From an uncultured Sulfitobacter sp. (lineage in GTDB: Bacteria > Pseudomonadota > Alphaproteobacteria > Rhodobacterales > Rhodobacteraceae): a stretch of DNA of 64,000 bases. The notes under the pieces were generated by a model that was not told the DNA's origin, did not search any database, and was given only the letters and a program-made list of their open reading frames with translations. Positions within the stretch are counted from its first letter, which is position 1. Each line of letters starts with the position of its first letter. The stretch lies in NCBI GenBank assembly GCA_947501805.1, contig CANMXJ010000002.1:434001-498000 (forward strand), written 5' to 3'. This document shows, piece by piece, positions 1 through 8,475 of the stretch. Both the position numbers and the translations under genes were made by a program.

Positions 1-1265
1 TCGGCATGAAAGACCTGTTCTGCACCAAGGGCGTGCCCTCGCAAGCGGGTTCACGCATCCTTGAAGGATTCCTGCCCGAATACGAAAGCACGGTCAGCCA
101 GAACCTGTTTGATGATGGTGCTGTCATGCTGGGTAAGTTGAACATGGACGAATTCGCCATGGGATCATCCAACGAAACGTCAGTATACGGCAACGCCGTT
201 AACCCGTGGCGGCGCGGCAATGATGAGGCGGCGCTGACGCCGGGCGGCTCCTCGGGTGGTTCTGCCTCCGCCGTGGCCGCAGACCTTTGCCTTGCGGCGA
301 CCGGTACTGACACAGGCGGGTCGATCCGCCAGCCTGCAGCATTCACTGGCATCACCGGCATCAAGCCGACCTATGGCCGCTGTTCGCGTTGGGGTGTGGT
401 GGCGTTCGCATCTTCGCTCGACCAAGCAGGCCCGATGACCAAGAACGTGCGCGACGCGGCCATCATGCTTGAAGCGATGTGCAGCTATGATCCCAAGGAT
501 TCCACCTCTGCCGACCTTGCAGTGCCCAACTTCGAGGCGGCGCTGACAGGGGACGTGCGTGGCAAGAAAATTGGTATTCCAAAAGAATACCGCATGGACG
601 GGATGCCCGAAGAGATCGAAACACTCTGGTCCGAAGGTATCGCCATGATGAAGGACGCAGGGGCGGAAATTGTTGATATCTCCTTGCCTCACACGAAATA
701 TGCGTTGCCCGCTTATTACGTGATTGCGCCTGCCGAAGCCTCCAGCAACCTCGCGCGCTATGACGGCGTGCGTTATGGCCACCGTGCCAAGCTGGAACAA
801 GGTGACGGGATCACCGAGATGTACGAGAAAACCCGCGCCGAAGGGTTCGGTGCCGAGGTCCAGCGCCGCGTCATGATCGGGACATATGTATTGTCAGCGG
901 GTTTCTATGATGCCTACTACAACCGCGCGCGCAAGGTACGTACCTTGATCAAGCAAGACTTCGAGAATGTCTTTGCCCAAGGTATCGACAGCATCCTGAC
1001 ACCTGCGACACCCTCCGCGGCCTTTGGTTTGGGCGAAATGGCGGATGCCGACCCGGTGCAGATGTATCTGAACGATGTCTTTACAGTGACTGTGAACCTT
1101 GCCGGTTTGCCGGGTATTGCGGTGCCAACCGGAACCGACGCACAAGGCTTGCCATTGGCGCTGCAGCTGATCGGGCGCCCATGGGAAGAAGCCGATTTGC
1201 TGTCCTCCGCCTATGCGCTTGAGCAGGCCGCCGGATTTGTAGCCAAGCCGGATAAATGGTGGTAA
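1..1265 (+). CDS. gatA: Glutamyl-tRNA(Gln) amidotransferase subunit A, 5' part cut by window edge
   Basis: GatA is the amidase subunit of GatCAB, which converts Glu-tRNA(Gln) to Gln-tRNA(Gln) in the cytoplasm. The reading frame is open from the first base, so the gene starts upstream of the window; about 419 residues are seen against roughly 490 in the family, so only the N-terminal part with the first catalytic lysine is missing. The amidase signature is clear: a glycine/serine loop [14 protein letters not shown] followed by [13 protein letters not shown], which carry the Ser-cisSer-Lys catalytic machinery. The C-terminal half matches GatA ([11 protein letters not shown]). The stop lies at 1263-1265. 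The next gene starts about 40 bases later on the same strand. Confidence 0.97.
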   Translation, partial: GMKDLFCTKGVPSQAGSRILEGFLPEYESTVSQNLFDDGAVMLGKLNMDEFAMGSSNETSVYGNAVNPWRRGNDEAALTPGGSSGGSASAVAADLCLAATGTDTGGSIRQPAAFTGITGIKPTYGRCSRWGVVAFASSLDQAGPMTKNVRDAAIMLEAMCSYDPKDSTSADLAVPNFEAALTGDVRGKKIGIPKEYRMDGMPEEIETLWSEGIAMMKDAGAEIVDISLPHTKYALPAYYVIAPAEASSNLARYDGVRYGHRAKLEQGDGITEMYEKTRAEGFGAEVQRRVMIGTYVLSAGFYDAYYNRARKVRTLIKQDFENVFAQGIDSILTPATPSAAFGLGEMADADPVQMYLNDVFTVTVNLAGLPGIAVPTGTDAQGLPLALQLIGRPWEEADLLSSAYALEQAAGFVAKPDKWW

Positions 1266-1306
1266 AAGCCAGCAAACAAGTCAGTCAAAAAGACAGAGCA
1301 GAACCA

Positions 1307-2050
1307 ATGATGATACGCTTTTTCCTCGTTCTCGCCGCTGGCGTGGCGCTTGCTGCGTGCCAGCCTGCGATCCCTGACTCAGGTCGGGGTGTCGGTTTTG
1401 GTGATGATTTTGTAGACCGCCAGCGCGCGCGAGATGCCGCCCTTGCCAATGGCTCCAGCTTGCCAGCACCGGTGCCCATTTCTGCGGCCCCTTTGAATGC
1501 GCAACCCGCAGCCGGTTCGGCTGAGGCGACAGCCGCCGAAACCGCCCGTATCCTCGCGGCGACACGCCCAAGTGGATTGGGCAATGATGCGGCGACAAAC
1601 TCTGGCGTTGCACCGGTGAATGCAAGCCCGTCAAATCCGGCACCTGTGCTTAACAGCGCGGGCATTAGCAACGAGAACAACTTTGATGCGGTTTCAGGGC
1701 AACGCAGTATTGATGCAGATGCGGCAAGACTCGCGTCCAACCGCTCGCAATATCAGGTGATCCAACCCGAAGCTTTGCCGGATCGCACGGATACGGGCCC
1801 GAACGTTGTGGCCTATGCGCTGCAAACCACACATCCACGTGGCACACAGAAATACCGTCGAACAGGCTTTAACAAAAAGGCGAAATTCGATCGGGCCTGC
1901 GCCGAGTTTGCTTCAGCGGATCAGGCGCAGATCGAGTTCCTGTCACGGGGCGGACCTGCGAAAGACCGCAAGGGCATGGATCCTGATGGGGATGGTTTCG
2001 CCTGCAATTGGGATCCAACACCTTACCGTCGGGCAGCCCAGCAAGGCTAA
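1307..2050 (+). CDS. Lipoprotein with C-terminal excalibur-like calcium-binding motif
   Basis: A 247-residue predicted lipoprotein. The signal peptide is short and hydrophobic and ends in a lipobox LAAC with Cys at about residue 18. The middle is Ala/Pro/Ser/Asn rich and probably disordered. The last 60 residues hold DPDGDGFACNWDPTPYR, which resembles the Asp/Gly-rich excalibur calcium-binding motif. I place the start at ATG 1307 (or ATG 1310) because the longer open frame from 1256 puts non-signal residues before the signal peptide. The amidase gene follows after 3 bases, suggesting co-transcription and a shared role at the cell wall. The function is inferred only. Confidence 0.85.
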   Translation: MMIRFFLVLAAGVALAACQPAIPDSGRGVGFGDDFVDRQRARDAALANGSSLPAPVPISAAPLNAQPAAGSAEATAAETARILAATRPSGLGNDAATNSGVAPVNASPSNPAPVLNSAGISNENNFDAVSGQRSIDADAARLASNRSQYQVIQPEALPDRTDTGPNVVAYALQTTHPRGTQKYRRTGFNKKAKFDRACAEFASADQAQIEFLSRGGPAKDRKGMDPDGDGFACNWDPTPYRRAAQQG

Positions 2051-2053
2051 CGG

Positions 2054-2710
2054 ATGGGCGCGTTGAATATTGCGCAACATCCGTCGCCCAATTGCGGGCC
2101 GCGCCGCGATGGCCTGACGCCAGGCCTGATCGTGATCCACTACACCGCAATGGCGAACGCCGATGCCGCAATAGAGCGGCTTTGCGATCCTTTGGCCGAG
2201 GTTTCGGCGCATTACCTGATCGCAAACAACGGTAGTGTCACGCAAATGGTGCCAGAGGAAGAACGCGCCTGGCATGCGGGCGCGGGATCATGGTGTGGCC
2301 TTGATGATATAAACTCCCGCTCCATCGGGATCGAGTTGGACAATCGCGGGGATCATCCCTTTGCAGAGCCGCAGATGGCGGCCTTGGAAGGTTTGCTTGG
2401 TGGCATTATGGCACGCTGGGCTATTCCGCCTGCGGGCGTCATTGGCCACTCCGATATGGCACCGGGTCGCAAGGTTGATCCGGGTCCCCATTTTGACTGG
2501 GGGCGGTTGGCGCGACAGGGATTGGCAGCGCGGACTGCGGCTGATGAACCCGCAGACGTAGACAACAACAGCTTCGTTGCCCGTGCGCAGGCAGCGGGCT
2601 ATCCAGCTGATACTCCATTTGACGCCCTGCTTGCCGCAACGCGCCTCAGATTTGCCCCATGGCGCAGCGGGGCTCTCACCCCGGCGGACTATAAGTTGCA
2701 GGCCAGTTAA
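2054..2710 (+). CDS. N-acetylmuramoyl-L-alanine amidase, Amidase_2/AmiD type
   Basis: A 218-residue zinc amidase that would cut the bond between N-acetylmuramic acid and L-alanine in peptidoglycan fragments. Visible Amidase_2 marks are IVIHYTAM with the first zinc His, the Glu in IGIELDNRGDHPF, and GHSDMAPGRKVDPGPHFDW with the second metal region. A C-terminal stretch after about residue 175 may be a small peptidoglycan-binding tail. No clear signal peptide is seen, so export is unproven; cytoplasmic recycling in the AmpD manner is an alternative. The start is 3 bases after the lipoprotein stop, so translation is probably coupled. Confidence 0.92.
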   Translation: MGALNIAQHPSPNCGPRRDGLTPGLIVIHYTAMANADAAIERLCDPLAEVSAHYLIANNGSVTQMVPEEERAWHAGAGSWCGLDDINSRSIGIELDNRGDHPFAEPQMAALEGLLGGIMARWAIPPAGVIGHSDMAPGRKVDPGPHFDWGRLARQGLAARTAADEPADVDNNSFVARAQAAGYPADTPFDALLAATRLRFAPWRSGALTPADYKLQAS

Positions 2711-2793
2711 GAACCTCTCTTTCTGGCCACTAAATCCGATGTTTGCCCCTTGCTCCATTGACGAACTGCCAAGCAGCGCGATAGGCATCATCT

Positions 2794-3204
2794 CGCGTGG
2801 AAGGCCGGGTGATCGCGGTGTCAGCAATGATGTCGAGGAAAGTCCGGACTCCAAAAAGCAGCGGTGCCGGGTAACACCCGGGCGGGGTAACCCGACGGAG
2901 AGCGCCACAGAAAACAAACCGCTTTGGGACGGGTCGGGCAACCGAAACCACCCAAAGTAAGGGTGAAACGGTGGGGTAAGAGCCCACCACGCTTCTGGTA
3001 ACAGCGGCGGTATGGCAAGCCCCACCGGGAGCAATGCCAAATAGGGACCGCGTGTCGCCAAGCCTTCGGGCCGTGACAGGGCTGCTTTTGCCCCAGCAGG
3101 TTCGGGTTGGCAGCTGTAGCCATCGTGGTAACACGGTGGTCAGAGGAATGATCATCCAGAGGGACAACCCTTGGACAAGATCCGGCTTATAGGTCTTCCA
3201 CGCG
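2794..3204 (+). ncRNA. rnpB: RNase P RNA, bacterial type A
   Basis: The catalytic RNA of RNase P, which matures tRNA 5' ends. The sequence shows GAGGAAAGTCCGGACTCC from 2835, the conserved ACAGAAAACAAACCGC block near 2905, GTAAGGGTGAAACGGTGGG near 2957, and a 3' GATCCGGCTTATAGG. The terminal helix P1 is visible: CGCGTGGAAGGCC at 2794 pairs with GGTCTTCCACGCG ending at 3204, which sets both ends. About 410 nt, the usual size for alphaproteobacteria. It accounts for the protein-poor stretch between the amidase and the SDR gene. Confidence 0.96.
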
Positions 3205-3301
3205 TATTTATTGATCAGCGATTTTTATCGGGGGCGATTGGGACTACCCAAGGGCAGGTGATCAGGAATAACAAGTGATCAGGTATAAAAGGGGACGATG
3301 C

Positions 3302-4009
3302 ATGGAGCTTCGCGGGAAAACAGCGGTCGTAACTGGCGGCAGTGATGGCATAGGTCACCACATCTGCCTTAAACTGGCAGAGGCGGGATGTACTCTTGCG
3401 GTTCTGGGTCGTGATCGCGCACGCCTTGATGCTGTCGTAGTCGAAGTTGTGGCCTTGGGCGCGAAGGATTCGCACGGATACGCGTGTGATATGCGTGACG
3501 CTGAACAGATTGCCGCGACGGTCTCGGCCATTGCGGCGGATATTGGTCCCGTCGATATCGTGATCAATAATGCGGGTATCTGGCACAAGACCGGACCGCT
3601 CGACACAATCCAAAGCCAGATGATTGAAGACACAGTCGCGACCAATCTCACCGGCGCGATCCATTTGACCCGTGCCTTTCTGCCCGGACTGCGCAGCCGG
3701 CCGGAAGCGGTCATATTGAATGTTGTCTCCAAGTCCGGTGTTCTCGCCGAAGCAGGACAGTCGGTATATGCCGCTACGAAACATGGCATGCGTGGTTTCA
3801 CGGATGTTTTGAAAATCGACGAAGCAGACAACGGTGTTCGGGTAGCGGGGCTGTACCAAAGTGGCACGAATACGGGCATGTTTGCCAAAGCAGGGGAGGC
3901 GGTGCCGAACCATATCTTTACAGAACCTGATGACCTTGCAGATGTGGTGGTCTTCATGCTCTCGCGGCCTGCGAAACTATGGATGCATGATGTGCGGGTA
4001 GAGTTGTAA
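3302..4009 (+). CDS. Short-chain dehydrogenase/reductase family oxidoreductase
   Basis: A 235-residue classical SDR. The N-terminal Rossmann fold has the nucleotide loop TGGSDGIG, then NNAG at about residue 90 and the catalytic VYAATK (YxxxK) near residue 155, preceded by an active-site Ser in NVVSKSG. The ATG at 3302 is preferred over upstream GTG 3275 because AAGGGGA sits just upstream and the SDR fold starts right after it (MELRGKTAVVTGG). The substrate cannot be told. The upstream region carries a short direct repeat GTGATCAGG at about 3258 and 3275. Confidence 0.9.
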   Translation: MELRGKTAVVTGGSDGIGHHICLKLAEAGCTLAVLGRDRARLDAVVVEVVALGAKDSHGYACDMRDAEQIAATVSAIAADIGPVDIVINNAGIWHKTGPLDTIQSQMIEDTVATNLTGAIHLTRAFLPGLRSRPEAVILNVVSKSGVLAEAGQSVYAATKHGMRGFTDVLKIDEADNGVRVAGLYQSGTNTGMFAKAGEAVPNHIFTEPDDLADVVVFMLSRPAKLWMHDVRVEL

Positions 4010-4116
4010 GAAAACGCACCGTTTGCTGTTGACTCGGACCCCTATCCCGTTAAAAGCCAGAATTCAGAATACACGCACTTGTGCCCGATGCGCAGGCTGC
4101 AGCAGGAGAAGATAAA

Positions 4117-4284
4117 ATGGCTAAGCCAACCACGATCAAGATCCGTCTGAACTCGTCCGCGGGCACAGGCCACTTCTACGTAACAAAGAAAAACGCTCGT
4201 ACCATGACCGAGAAAATGGTCATCAAAAAGTACGACCCCGTTGTGCGCAAGCATGTTGAGTACAAAGAAGGCAAGATCAAGTAA
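4117..4284 (+). CDS. rpmG: 50S ribosomal protein L33
   Basis: A 55-residue ribosomal protein of the large subunit. The text [16 protein letters not shown], then FYVTKKN and [19 protein letters not shown], is the alphaproteobacterial zinc-free L33 form: the CxxC pairs of the zinc-binding paralogue are absent. The start at ATG 4117 is chosen over a longer open frame from GTG 4081 because AGGAGAA lies at 4104-4110 and the family starts with MAKPT. A strong terminator follows. Confidence 0.97.
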   Translation: MAKPTTIKIRLNSSAGTGHFYVTKKNARTMTEKMVIKKYDPVVRKHVEYKEGKIK

Positions 4285-4309
4285 GATCTGCTTCTCTTAG
4301 GTATGCAAG

Positions 4310-4333
4310 GCCGCGCTTCATGCGCGGCTTTTT
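4310..4333 (+). terminator. Rho-independent terminator after rpmG
   Basis: The stem GCCGCG / CGCGGC (4310-4315 with 4323-4328) closes a short loop and is followed by TTTTT. It lies 25 bases after the rpmG stop on the same strand. Confidence 0.85.
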
Positions 4334-4356
4334 GCGTTTCAGGGATCAACTGGCAA

Positions 4357-4876
4357 ATGGTGAAACGTATTATGATTGTTGGCGGGCCAGGGTCGGGGAA
4401 ATCCACGCTGGCACGGGAAGTGGGGGCGCGCTTGGGCCTGCCTGTTTTCCATATGGACCAAATTCACTGGCAAGAGAACTGGGTCGAACGCCCGCTTGTT
4501 GAAAAAATTCCGATGGCCAAGGCCGTTGTCGCACAGGACGCGTGGGTTTTTGAGGGGGGGCACGTCAATTACCTACCGTGAACGGATTGCGCGTGCGGAT
4601 GTGCTGATCTGGCTGGACCTGCCTGTGGGCCTGCGTTTGTGGCGTGTCACCAGGCGTCTTTTTCGCGATTTGGGAAAGGCGCGCCCTGACTTGCCCAAAG
4701 GTTGTGTCGAGCGCCTGCACCCTGAAACATTCGCCTTTTATCATTTCATCTGGACGTCTCGACGCAGTGCCCGTGCAAGGATTGCCGAACTGGTAATGGC
4801 CCATGCAGGCCGGACGCAAATCTTGCACTTTACGCAGCCAAAAGACGTGGCAGTGTATTTATCGCAGGTAGAATAG
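4357..4876 (+). pseudogene. Small P-loop kinase resembling the DNA topology modulation (FlaR) family, split by a frameshift
   Basis: The first frame (4357 to about 4559) gives MVKRIMIVGGPGSGKSTLAR with a Walker A P-loop, and WVFEGG near its end. The protein then continues in another frame (TSITYRERIARADVLIWLDL, then LPVGLRLWRVTRRLF) to the stop at 4874-4876. Joined, it would be about 172 residues, the usual size of this adenylate-kinase-like family. The break lies in a run of seven G at 4554-4560; six G would restore one reading frame. It may be a genuine inactivating or phase-variable slip, or a sequencing error. The substrate of the family is not established. Confidence 0.8.
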
Positions 4877-4947
4877 CATAGCACCCCTTGTGCCTGCGGG
4901 TGCATCAAGCAATATTGATTGTGTCTCTCGCTGCCAGAGGAATCATA

Positions 4948-5124
4948 ATGCTGCGTTTAACTTTTTGCGCGCTCGGTCTAGCCGGGTTGCTTTCTGCTTG
5001 TACGGAATATGCGGCCCCTACGCCGCCACAACCGATGTTTGATCCGAATTTTTCGGATTCCGTCAGCTTTACGGGCTACGGATATGAAGTCCACGCGACA
5101 GGCTTCAAGAATCCGGACAATTAA
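4948..5124 (+). CDS. Small predicted lipoprotein, 58 residues
   Basis: The sequence starts MLRLTFCALGLAGLLSAC, a compact signal peptide with lipobox LSAC at residues 15-18, followed by a Pro/Tyr/Phe-rich mature part of about 40 residues. The start at ATG 4948 is supported by AGAGGA just upstream; the frame can be extended to 4888 but the extension is not signal-like. The 3' end overlaps the 3' end of the convergent DUF1272 gene by 4 bases. No known function. Confidence 0.7.
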   Translation: MLRLTFCALGLAGLLSACTEYAAPTPPQPMFDPNFSDSVSFTGYGYEVHATGFKNPDN

Positions 5125-5429
5125 CGGTCTTCTGGCGCGATTTTTCTGGTCGCTTCGACCAGAGCTTTGATATCTTCGACTGAATACTTTAGCTGCTGTC
5201 TAGTTGTGCCGGGCGGCTGATCCGTGCGGCTGGTGCCCGGACGGCGTGCTGTTGCAGGCCTGATCGGGCGCGGGACGAATCCGCCCGCACAGTTGGGGCA
5301 GACGTTGTGTAAAACGTTGTCCACGCAGTTTGCGCAGAATGTACATTCATAGCTACAGATGCGTGCATCGCGTGCGTCAGCGGGCAGATCCTTGTCGCAC
5401 ATCTCACAATTGGGTCTAAGCTCCAGCAT
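5121..5429 (-). CDS. DUF1272 domain protein, cysteine-rich
   Basis: A 102-residue cytoplasmic protein. The N-terminal 55 residues show the DUF1272 pattern: CEMC, then ICSYECTFCANCVD and NVCPNCAGG, that is paired cysteines likely to bind zinc. The C-terminal half is Arg/Pro/Thr rich and ends in a short helix-like segment. Its biochemical role is unknown for the whole family. The gene converges with the small lipoprotein gene and lies downstream (minus strand) of the Bax-inhibitor-like gene, from which a terminator separates it. Confidence 0.88.
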   Translation of the reverse strand: MLELRPNCEMCDKDLPADARDARICSYECTFCANCVDNVLHNVCPNCAGGFVPRPIRPATARRPGTSRTDQPPGTTRQQLKYSVEDIKALVEATRKIAPEDR

Positions 5430-5442
5430 CGTCTCCTCCTAT

Positions 5443-5474
5443 GAAAAAAGGCCGATCCCATAGGGACCGGCCTT
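5443..5474 (-). terminator. Rho-independent terminator of the Bax-inhibitor-like gene
   Basis: On the minus strand AAAGGCCGGTCCC pairs imperfectly with GGGATCGGCCTTT around a short loop, followed by a T-run. It begins about 25 bases after the stop of the gene at 5499-6275. Confidence 0.75.
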
Positions 5475-5498
5475 TGCTTGTTTCAGTTATCGCAAGGG

Positions 5499-6275
5499 TT
5501 ACTCGCGCTGGCCGAACAACTGCAGCAACATCATGAACATGTTGATGAAGTTCAGATACAGGCTGAGTGCGCCCATAATTGCCGCTTTGCCCAACCATTC
5601 GGTGTCACCGTGATGTGCATGCGCGATGTACTCTGTCTTGATGCGCTGCGTGTCATAAGCTGTGAGGCCCGCAAAGATCAGCACGCCGATGGCGGAAATC
5701 GCGAACATCAGGGCGCTTGACTGCAAGAAGATGTTTACAATCGACGCTACGATCAGGCCGATCACACCCATGATCAGGAACGTGCCCCAACCGGAGATGT
5801 CTTTCTTGGTCGTGTAGCCGTACAGCGACAGTCCCGCGAAAGCGATCGAGGTGATCAGAAAGATCTGTGCGATCGAATAGCCGGTGAAGACCAGGAAGAT
5901 CGAGCTGATGGAAACACCCATAACGGCTGCGAAAAGGTAGAACACAGTCTGGGCAGTGGCAGCTGACATCTTGTTAATCGCCGCACCAAAGCCAAAGACA
6001 AAGGCGAGGGGGGCAAACATAACAACCCATTTCAGCGGTGAGGCATAAAGCGCATAACCGATGTTGGTCAGGTACTTTCCTTCACCGATTTGGCCAACAG
6101 CCGCAGTCGGGTCCGTTGTCACAGCCAGACCGGAAATGGCCCAGGCGGCGGCAAAGGTGATCAGCATGCCTACGGACATTGTACCGTAGACTTTATTCAT
6201 GTGGGCGCGCAGCCCCGCATCGATGTCGGCGGCGCGGGCTCCGGCTGCGGTCCGGATTGTATTCACGTCAGCCAT
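5499..6275 (-). CDS. Bax inhibitor-1/YccA family inner-membrane protein
   Basis: A 258-residue integral membrane protein of the BI-1 (TMBIM/YccA) family. After a 45-residue cytoplasmic N-terminus there are about seven hydrophobic segments, including GMLITFAAAWAISGLAV and LIFAGLTAYDTQRIK; the latter, with the conserved Asp and Thr, is the family hallmark near the C-terminus. Family members have been linked to calcium leak and to modulation of the FtsH protease (YccA), but a role here is inferred. A ribosome site GGAGGT lies 8 bases before the ATG. The long 5' gap to the DUF1127 gene suggests its own promoter. Confidence 0.92.
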   Translation of the reverse strand: MADVNTIRTAAGARAADIDAGLRAHMNKVYGTMSVGMLITFAAAWAISGLAVTTDPTAAVGQIGEGKYLTNIGYALYASPLKWVVMFAPLAFVFGFGAAINKMSAATAQTVFYLFAAVMGVSISSIFLVFTGYSIAQIFLITSIAFAGLSLYGYTTKKDISGWGTFLIMGVIGLIVASIVNIFLQSSALMFAISAIGVLIFAGLTAYDTQRIKTEYIAHAHHGDTEWLGKAAIMGALSLYLNFINMFMMLLQLFGQRE

Positions 6276-6399
6276 TAAAGACCTCCATTGGCTAAAAGTT
6301 ACTTACCACGCACCTATCGCGTGACATTGTGACAAATATCGGGCCTATGGCTGTGCATTTCAAGGACCATCCTGCGACTGCTTGCCGCATAATGTCGCT

Positions 6400-6621
6400 T
6401 TATTCCACCCAATGCGCCGGAACATCCCAAATCGGGCGGTTTGCCTCGGCTTTTGCCTGCGCTGCGGTGATGCCGATGTCTTCCAGCATATGAGCTTCGA
6501 GCCCGCTCAAAGTGCGACGGCTGCGCCAGACTGCAAGGGCGGTAATTATACGCCGCAAACCGACAGCTTTCGAGGGGGCAGGGCGGGATGGGCAGGCAAG
6601 TGAAACAGAGAGATGTGACAT
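6400..6621 (-). CDS. DUF1127 domain protein, small Arg-rich
   Basis: A 73-residue protein starting MSHLSVSLACPSRPAP. The C-terminal half carries the DUF1127 pattern: an Arg-rich helix (WRSRRTLSGLEAHMLEDIG) followed by ITAAQAKAEANRPIWD. Small DUF1127 proteins in other alphaproteobacteria have been tied to RNA handling and to phosphate or stress responses; here that is inference. The start at 6621 is used because the residues before it (to 6663) do not fit the family. It is divergent from a LysR regulator gene 120 bases away, which may control it. Confidence 0.85.
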   Translation of the reverse strand: MSHLSVSLACPSRPAPSKAVGLRRIITALAVWRSRRTLSGLEAHMLEDIGITAAQAKAEANRPIWDVPAHWVE

Positions 6622-6743
6622 GATCGGACCCTTCAATAATTGTGATGTAAACGCAATTTGCATTTTGATGCTTGATGTATTGCGTAAGTTGATGAATGAT
6701 GAAATCGAATATTTGTTGAGTGGTCCATCACGAAAGTTGATAT

Positions 6744-7619
6744 ATGAGAAATCTGGATGTCACCACACTCCGTTCCTTTGTTGCGGTTGCTGATTCCGGC
6801 GGAGTCACACGGGCCGCCGGTTTTCTGCATCTGACTCAATCCGCAGTTTCGATGCAGCTGAAGCGTCTTGAAGAGATGCTGGGATTACCTCTGTTGGATC
6901 GTAGTGGACGCACCATTGCGCTGACTGCATCAGGGGAACAATTGCTGGTCTATGCGCGCCGTATGGTTGCGATGAATGACGAAGTGATTACACGGCTGAC
7001 GGATCACGCCTTTGAAGGTGAAATCACATTGGGGGTGCCACATGACGTGGTGTATCCAGCGGTGCCGCAAGTCCTGAAACAGTTCCATGCTGCATTCCCT
7101 AGGGTAAAAATACACCTTGAGGCTTCGTATACCCGCACGCTCAAAGACCAGTTTGCCAAGGGGGATTGCGATGTGATTGTGACCACCGAAACTGGCGTTG
7201 ATCAGGGCGGCGAGGTGCTGGATGTCAAACCGCTGATCTGGATTGGCGCACCGGGCGGGAATGCATGGCGTCAACGTCCGTTGCAACTGGCGTTTTGCCG
7301 CTTTTGTGTGTTTCGCGCACATATTGTTGCTGCGCTTGACGCAGAAGGCATCGCTTGGGAAATGAGCGTGGATACCGAAAGTGATCGGGCCATCGAGGCT
7401 GCCGTCAGTGCGGATTTGGCTGTCCATGCCATGATCGAAGGAACACAGCCGCCATATCTGGAAGCGATTGATCACAACGGGTCTTTGCCCGCGTTGCCCG
7501 TCCAGCAAATAAACCTGTACGGCGCAGTAGACGGGGGCGGGGAAGTGCAAAGCAATTTGGTTGATCTGCTACGCCACGCATTTTCCGGCGGCACCGCATC
7601 CCGATTACGCGCGGTCTGA
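6744..7619 (+). CDS. LysR-family transcriptional regulator
   Basis: A 291-residue LysR regulator. The N-terminal winged helix-turn-helix is clear at residues 1-65 (TLRSFVAVADSGGVTRAAG, then LTQSAVSMQLKRLE), followed by a linker helix and a periplasmic-binding-like effector domain starting at GEITLGVP. The effector is unknown. It lies divergent from the DUF1127 gene, the usual position for a LysR regulator acting on its neighbour. The 5' spacer is AT rich relative to its surroundings and would contain both promoters. No strong ribosome site is visible before the ATG. Confidence 0.93.
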   Translation: MRNLDVTTLRSFVAVADSGGVTRAAGFLHLTQSAVSMQLKRLEEMLGLPLLDRSGRTIALTASGEQLLVYARRMVAMNDEVITRLTDHAFEGEITLGVPHDVVYPAVPQVLKQFHAAFPRVKIHLEASYTRTLKDQFAKGDCDVIVTTETGVDQGGEVLDVKPLIWIGAPGGNAWRQRPLQLAFCRFCVFRAHIVAALDAEGIAWEMSVDTESDRAIEAAVSADLAVHAMIEGTQPPYLEAIDHNGSLPALPVQQINLYGAVDGGGEVQSNLVDLLRHAFSGGTASRLRAV

Positions 7620-7948
7620 ATTGGCGGTCGGCCGTTTGTGTGCGCCATGTTTCAGAAACCAGCAAGAATTAGCCGATATTATGGGGCCGTGCAGGGGATG
7701 AAGGGGGCCCTTGCATGTTAGGCATTTACCATGGTTCCCCAAATGGCCGACGAATTCTACCTATGGGCGAGTTTTTCTGTTTTAGATCAAGGCGTGCAAC
7801 GCATTTCTTTTGGTCGTTTGCAGGTAAAGTTTGTCCCGTTTTTCTGAGGTGCAGCGTGTCGGGCATGCATCGGACGAAACGGAACACTCGGACTAGTGGC
7901 TTCACCTGACTGTGATTTGTTGCCGAATTAATTTGCTCAAGTCGGGGG
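7620..7948. other. Gene-free stretch between the LysR and XRE regulator genes
   Basis: No open frame here looks like a protein family I know; the frames present are short and not supported by ribosome sites. No tRNA, terminator or mobile-element feature was seen. The part from 7949 holds inverted repeats listed separately. Confidence 0.5.
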
Positions 7949-7990
7949 CAGTTTGTAAACTGATACACAAGTTAAATTATACGAAACTTG
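7949..7990. promoter_or_regulatory. Two inverted repeats upstream of the XRE regulator
   Basis: CAGTTTGTAAACTG (7949-7962) is a palindrome with 6-base arms. Six bases further, CAAGTT (7968-7973) and AACTTG (7985-7990) form a second inverted pair spaced by 11 bases. They lie 70-110 bases before the regulator ATG, where an autoregulatory operator would be expected. The function is inferred from position only. Confidence 0.4.
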
Positions 7991-8059
7991 CACAACGGGA
8001 CGTTGAGTTGTAACGATCATCCCGTAACCAGTGCTCTTAGTTTAGGGAAATTATTATCC

Positions 8060-8434
8060 ATGCCACATCGTGTTGATATTCATGTTGGTCAGAAAATCCG
8101 TCAGCGGCGATGGTTGACCGGAATGACACAGCAAAAACTGGCCGAATTGGTCGGTATCAAGTTCCAGCAAATCCAGAAATATGAAACCGGCGCAAACCGG
8201 GTCAGCGCCTCCCGGCTTTGGGACATTGCGGATGCGTTAGGGATTGATGTTGCCTTCTTTTTCGAGGGCCTCAAATCCGAAGCGGAACTTGCCAAAACAG
8301 GCGCGGAAAACGTACCGGCAGACGTGATGGGCGATAAAGAGGCAATGGATTTGATCCGGTCCTACTATTCCATTCCCGAGGACCAGCGCCGCCGGTTGTT
8401 CGAATTGGCGCGTGTCCTGAGCGATGTCGCCTGA
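8060..8434 (+). CDS. XRE-type helix-turn-helix transcriptional regulator
   Basis: A 124-residue regulator. Residues 8-65 form an HTH_3 domain: VGQKIRQRRWLTGMTQQKLA, then KFQQIQKYETGANRVSASRL. The rest is an acidic then basic helical tail ending in a segment rich in Arg (EDQRRRLFELARVL), as in small alphaproteobacterial regulators of the PraR kind. Start ATG 8060 is preferred to the open frame start at 7988, since TAGGGAA lies upstream and the family starts near MPHRVDIHVG. The hisN-like gene follows after 41 bases and could be co-transcribed. Confidence 0.9.
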   Translation: MPHRVDIHVGQKIRQRRWLTGMTQQKLAELVGIKFQQIQKYETGANRVSASRLWDIADALGIDVAFFFEGLKSEAELAKTGAENVPADVMGDKEAMDLIRSYYSIPEDQRRRLFELARVLSDVA

Positions 8435-8475
8435 CGCGAATTCTGCACCTCCAAGACAGTTAGGCGAATCTCTGC

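Noticed and set aside
7715-7968. Short frames between the two regulator genes
   Set aside because: No ribosome sites and no family resemblance; overlapping frames on both strands.
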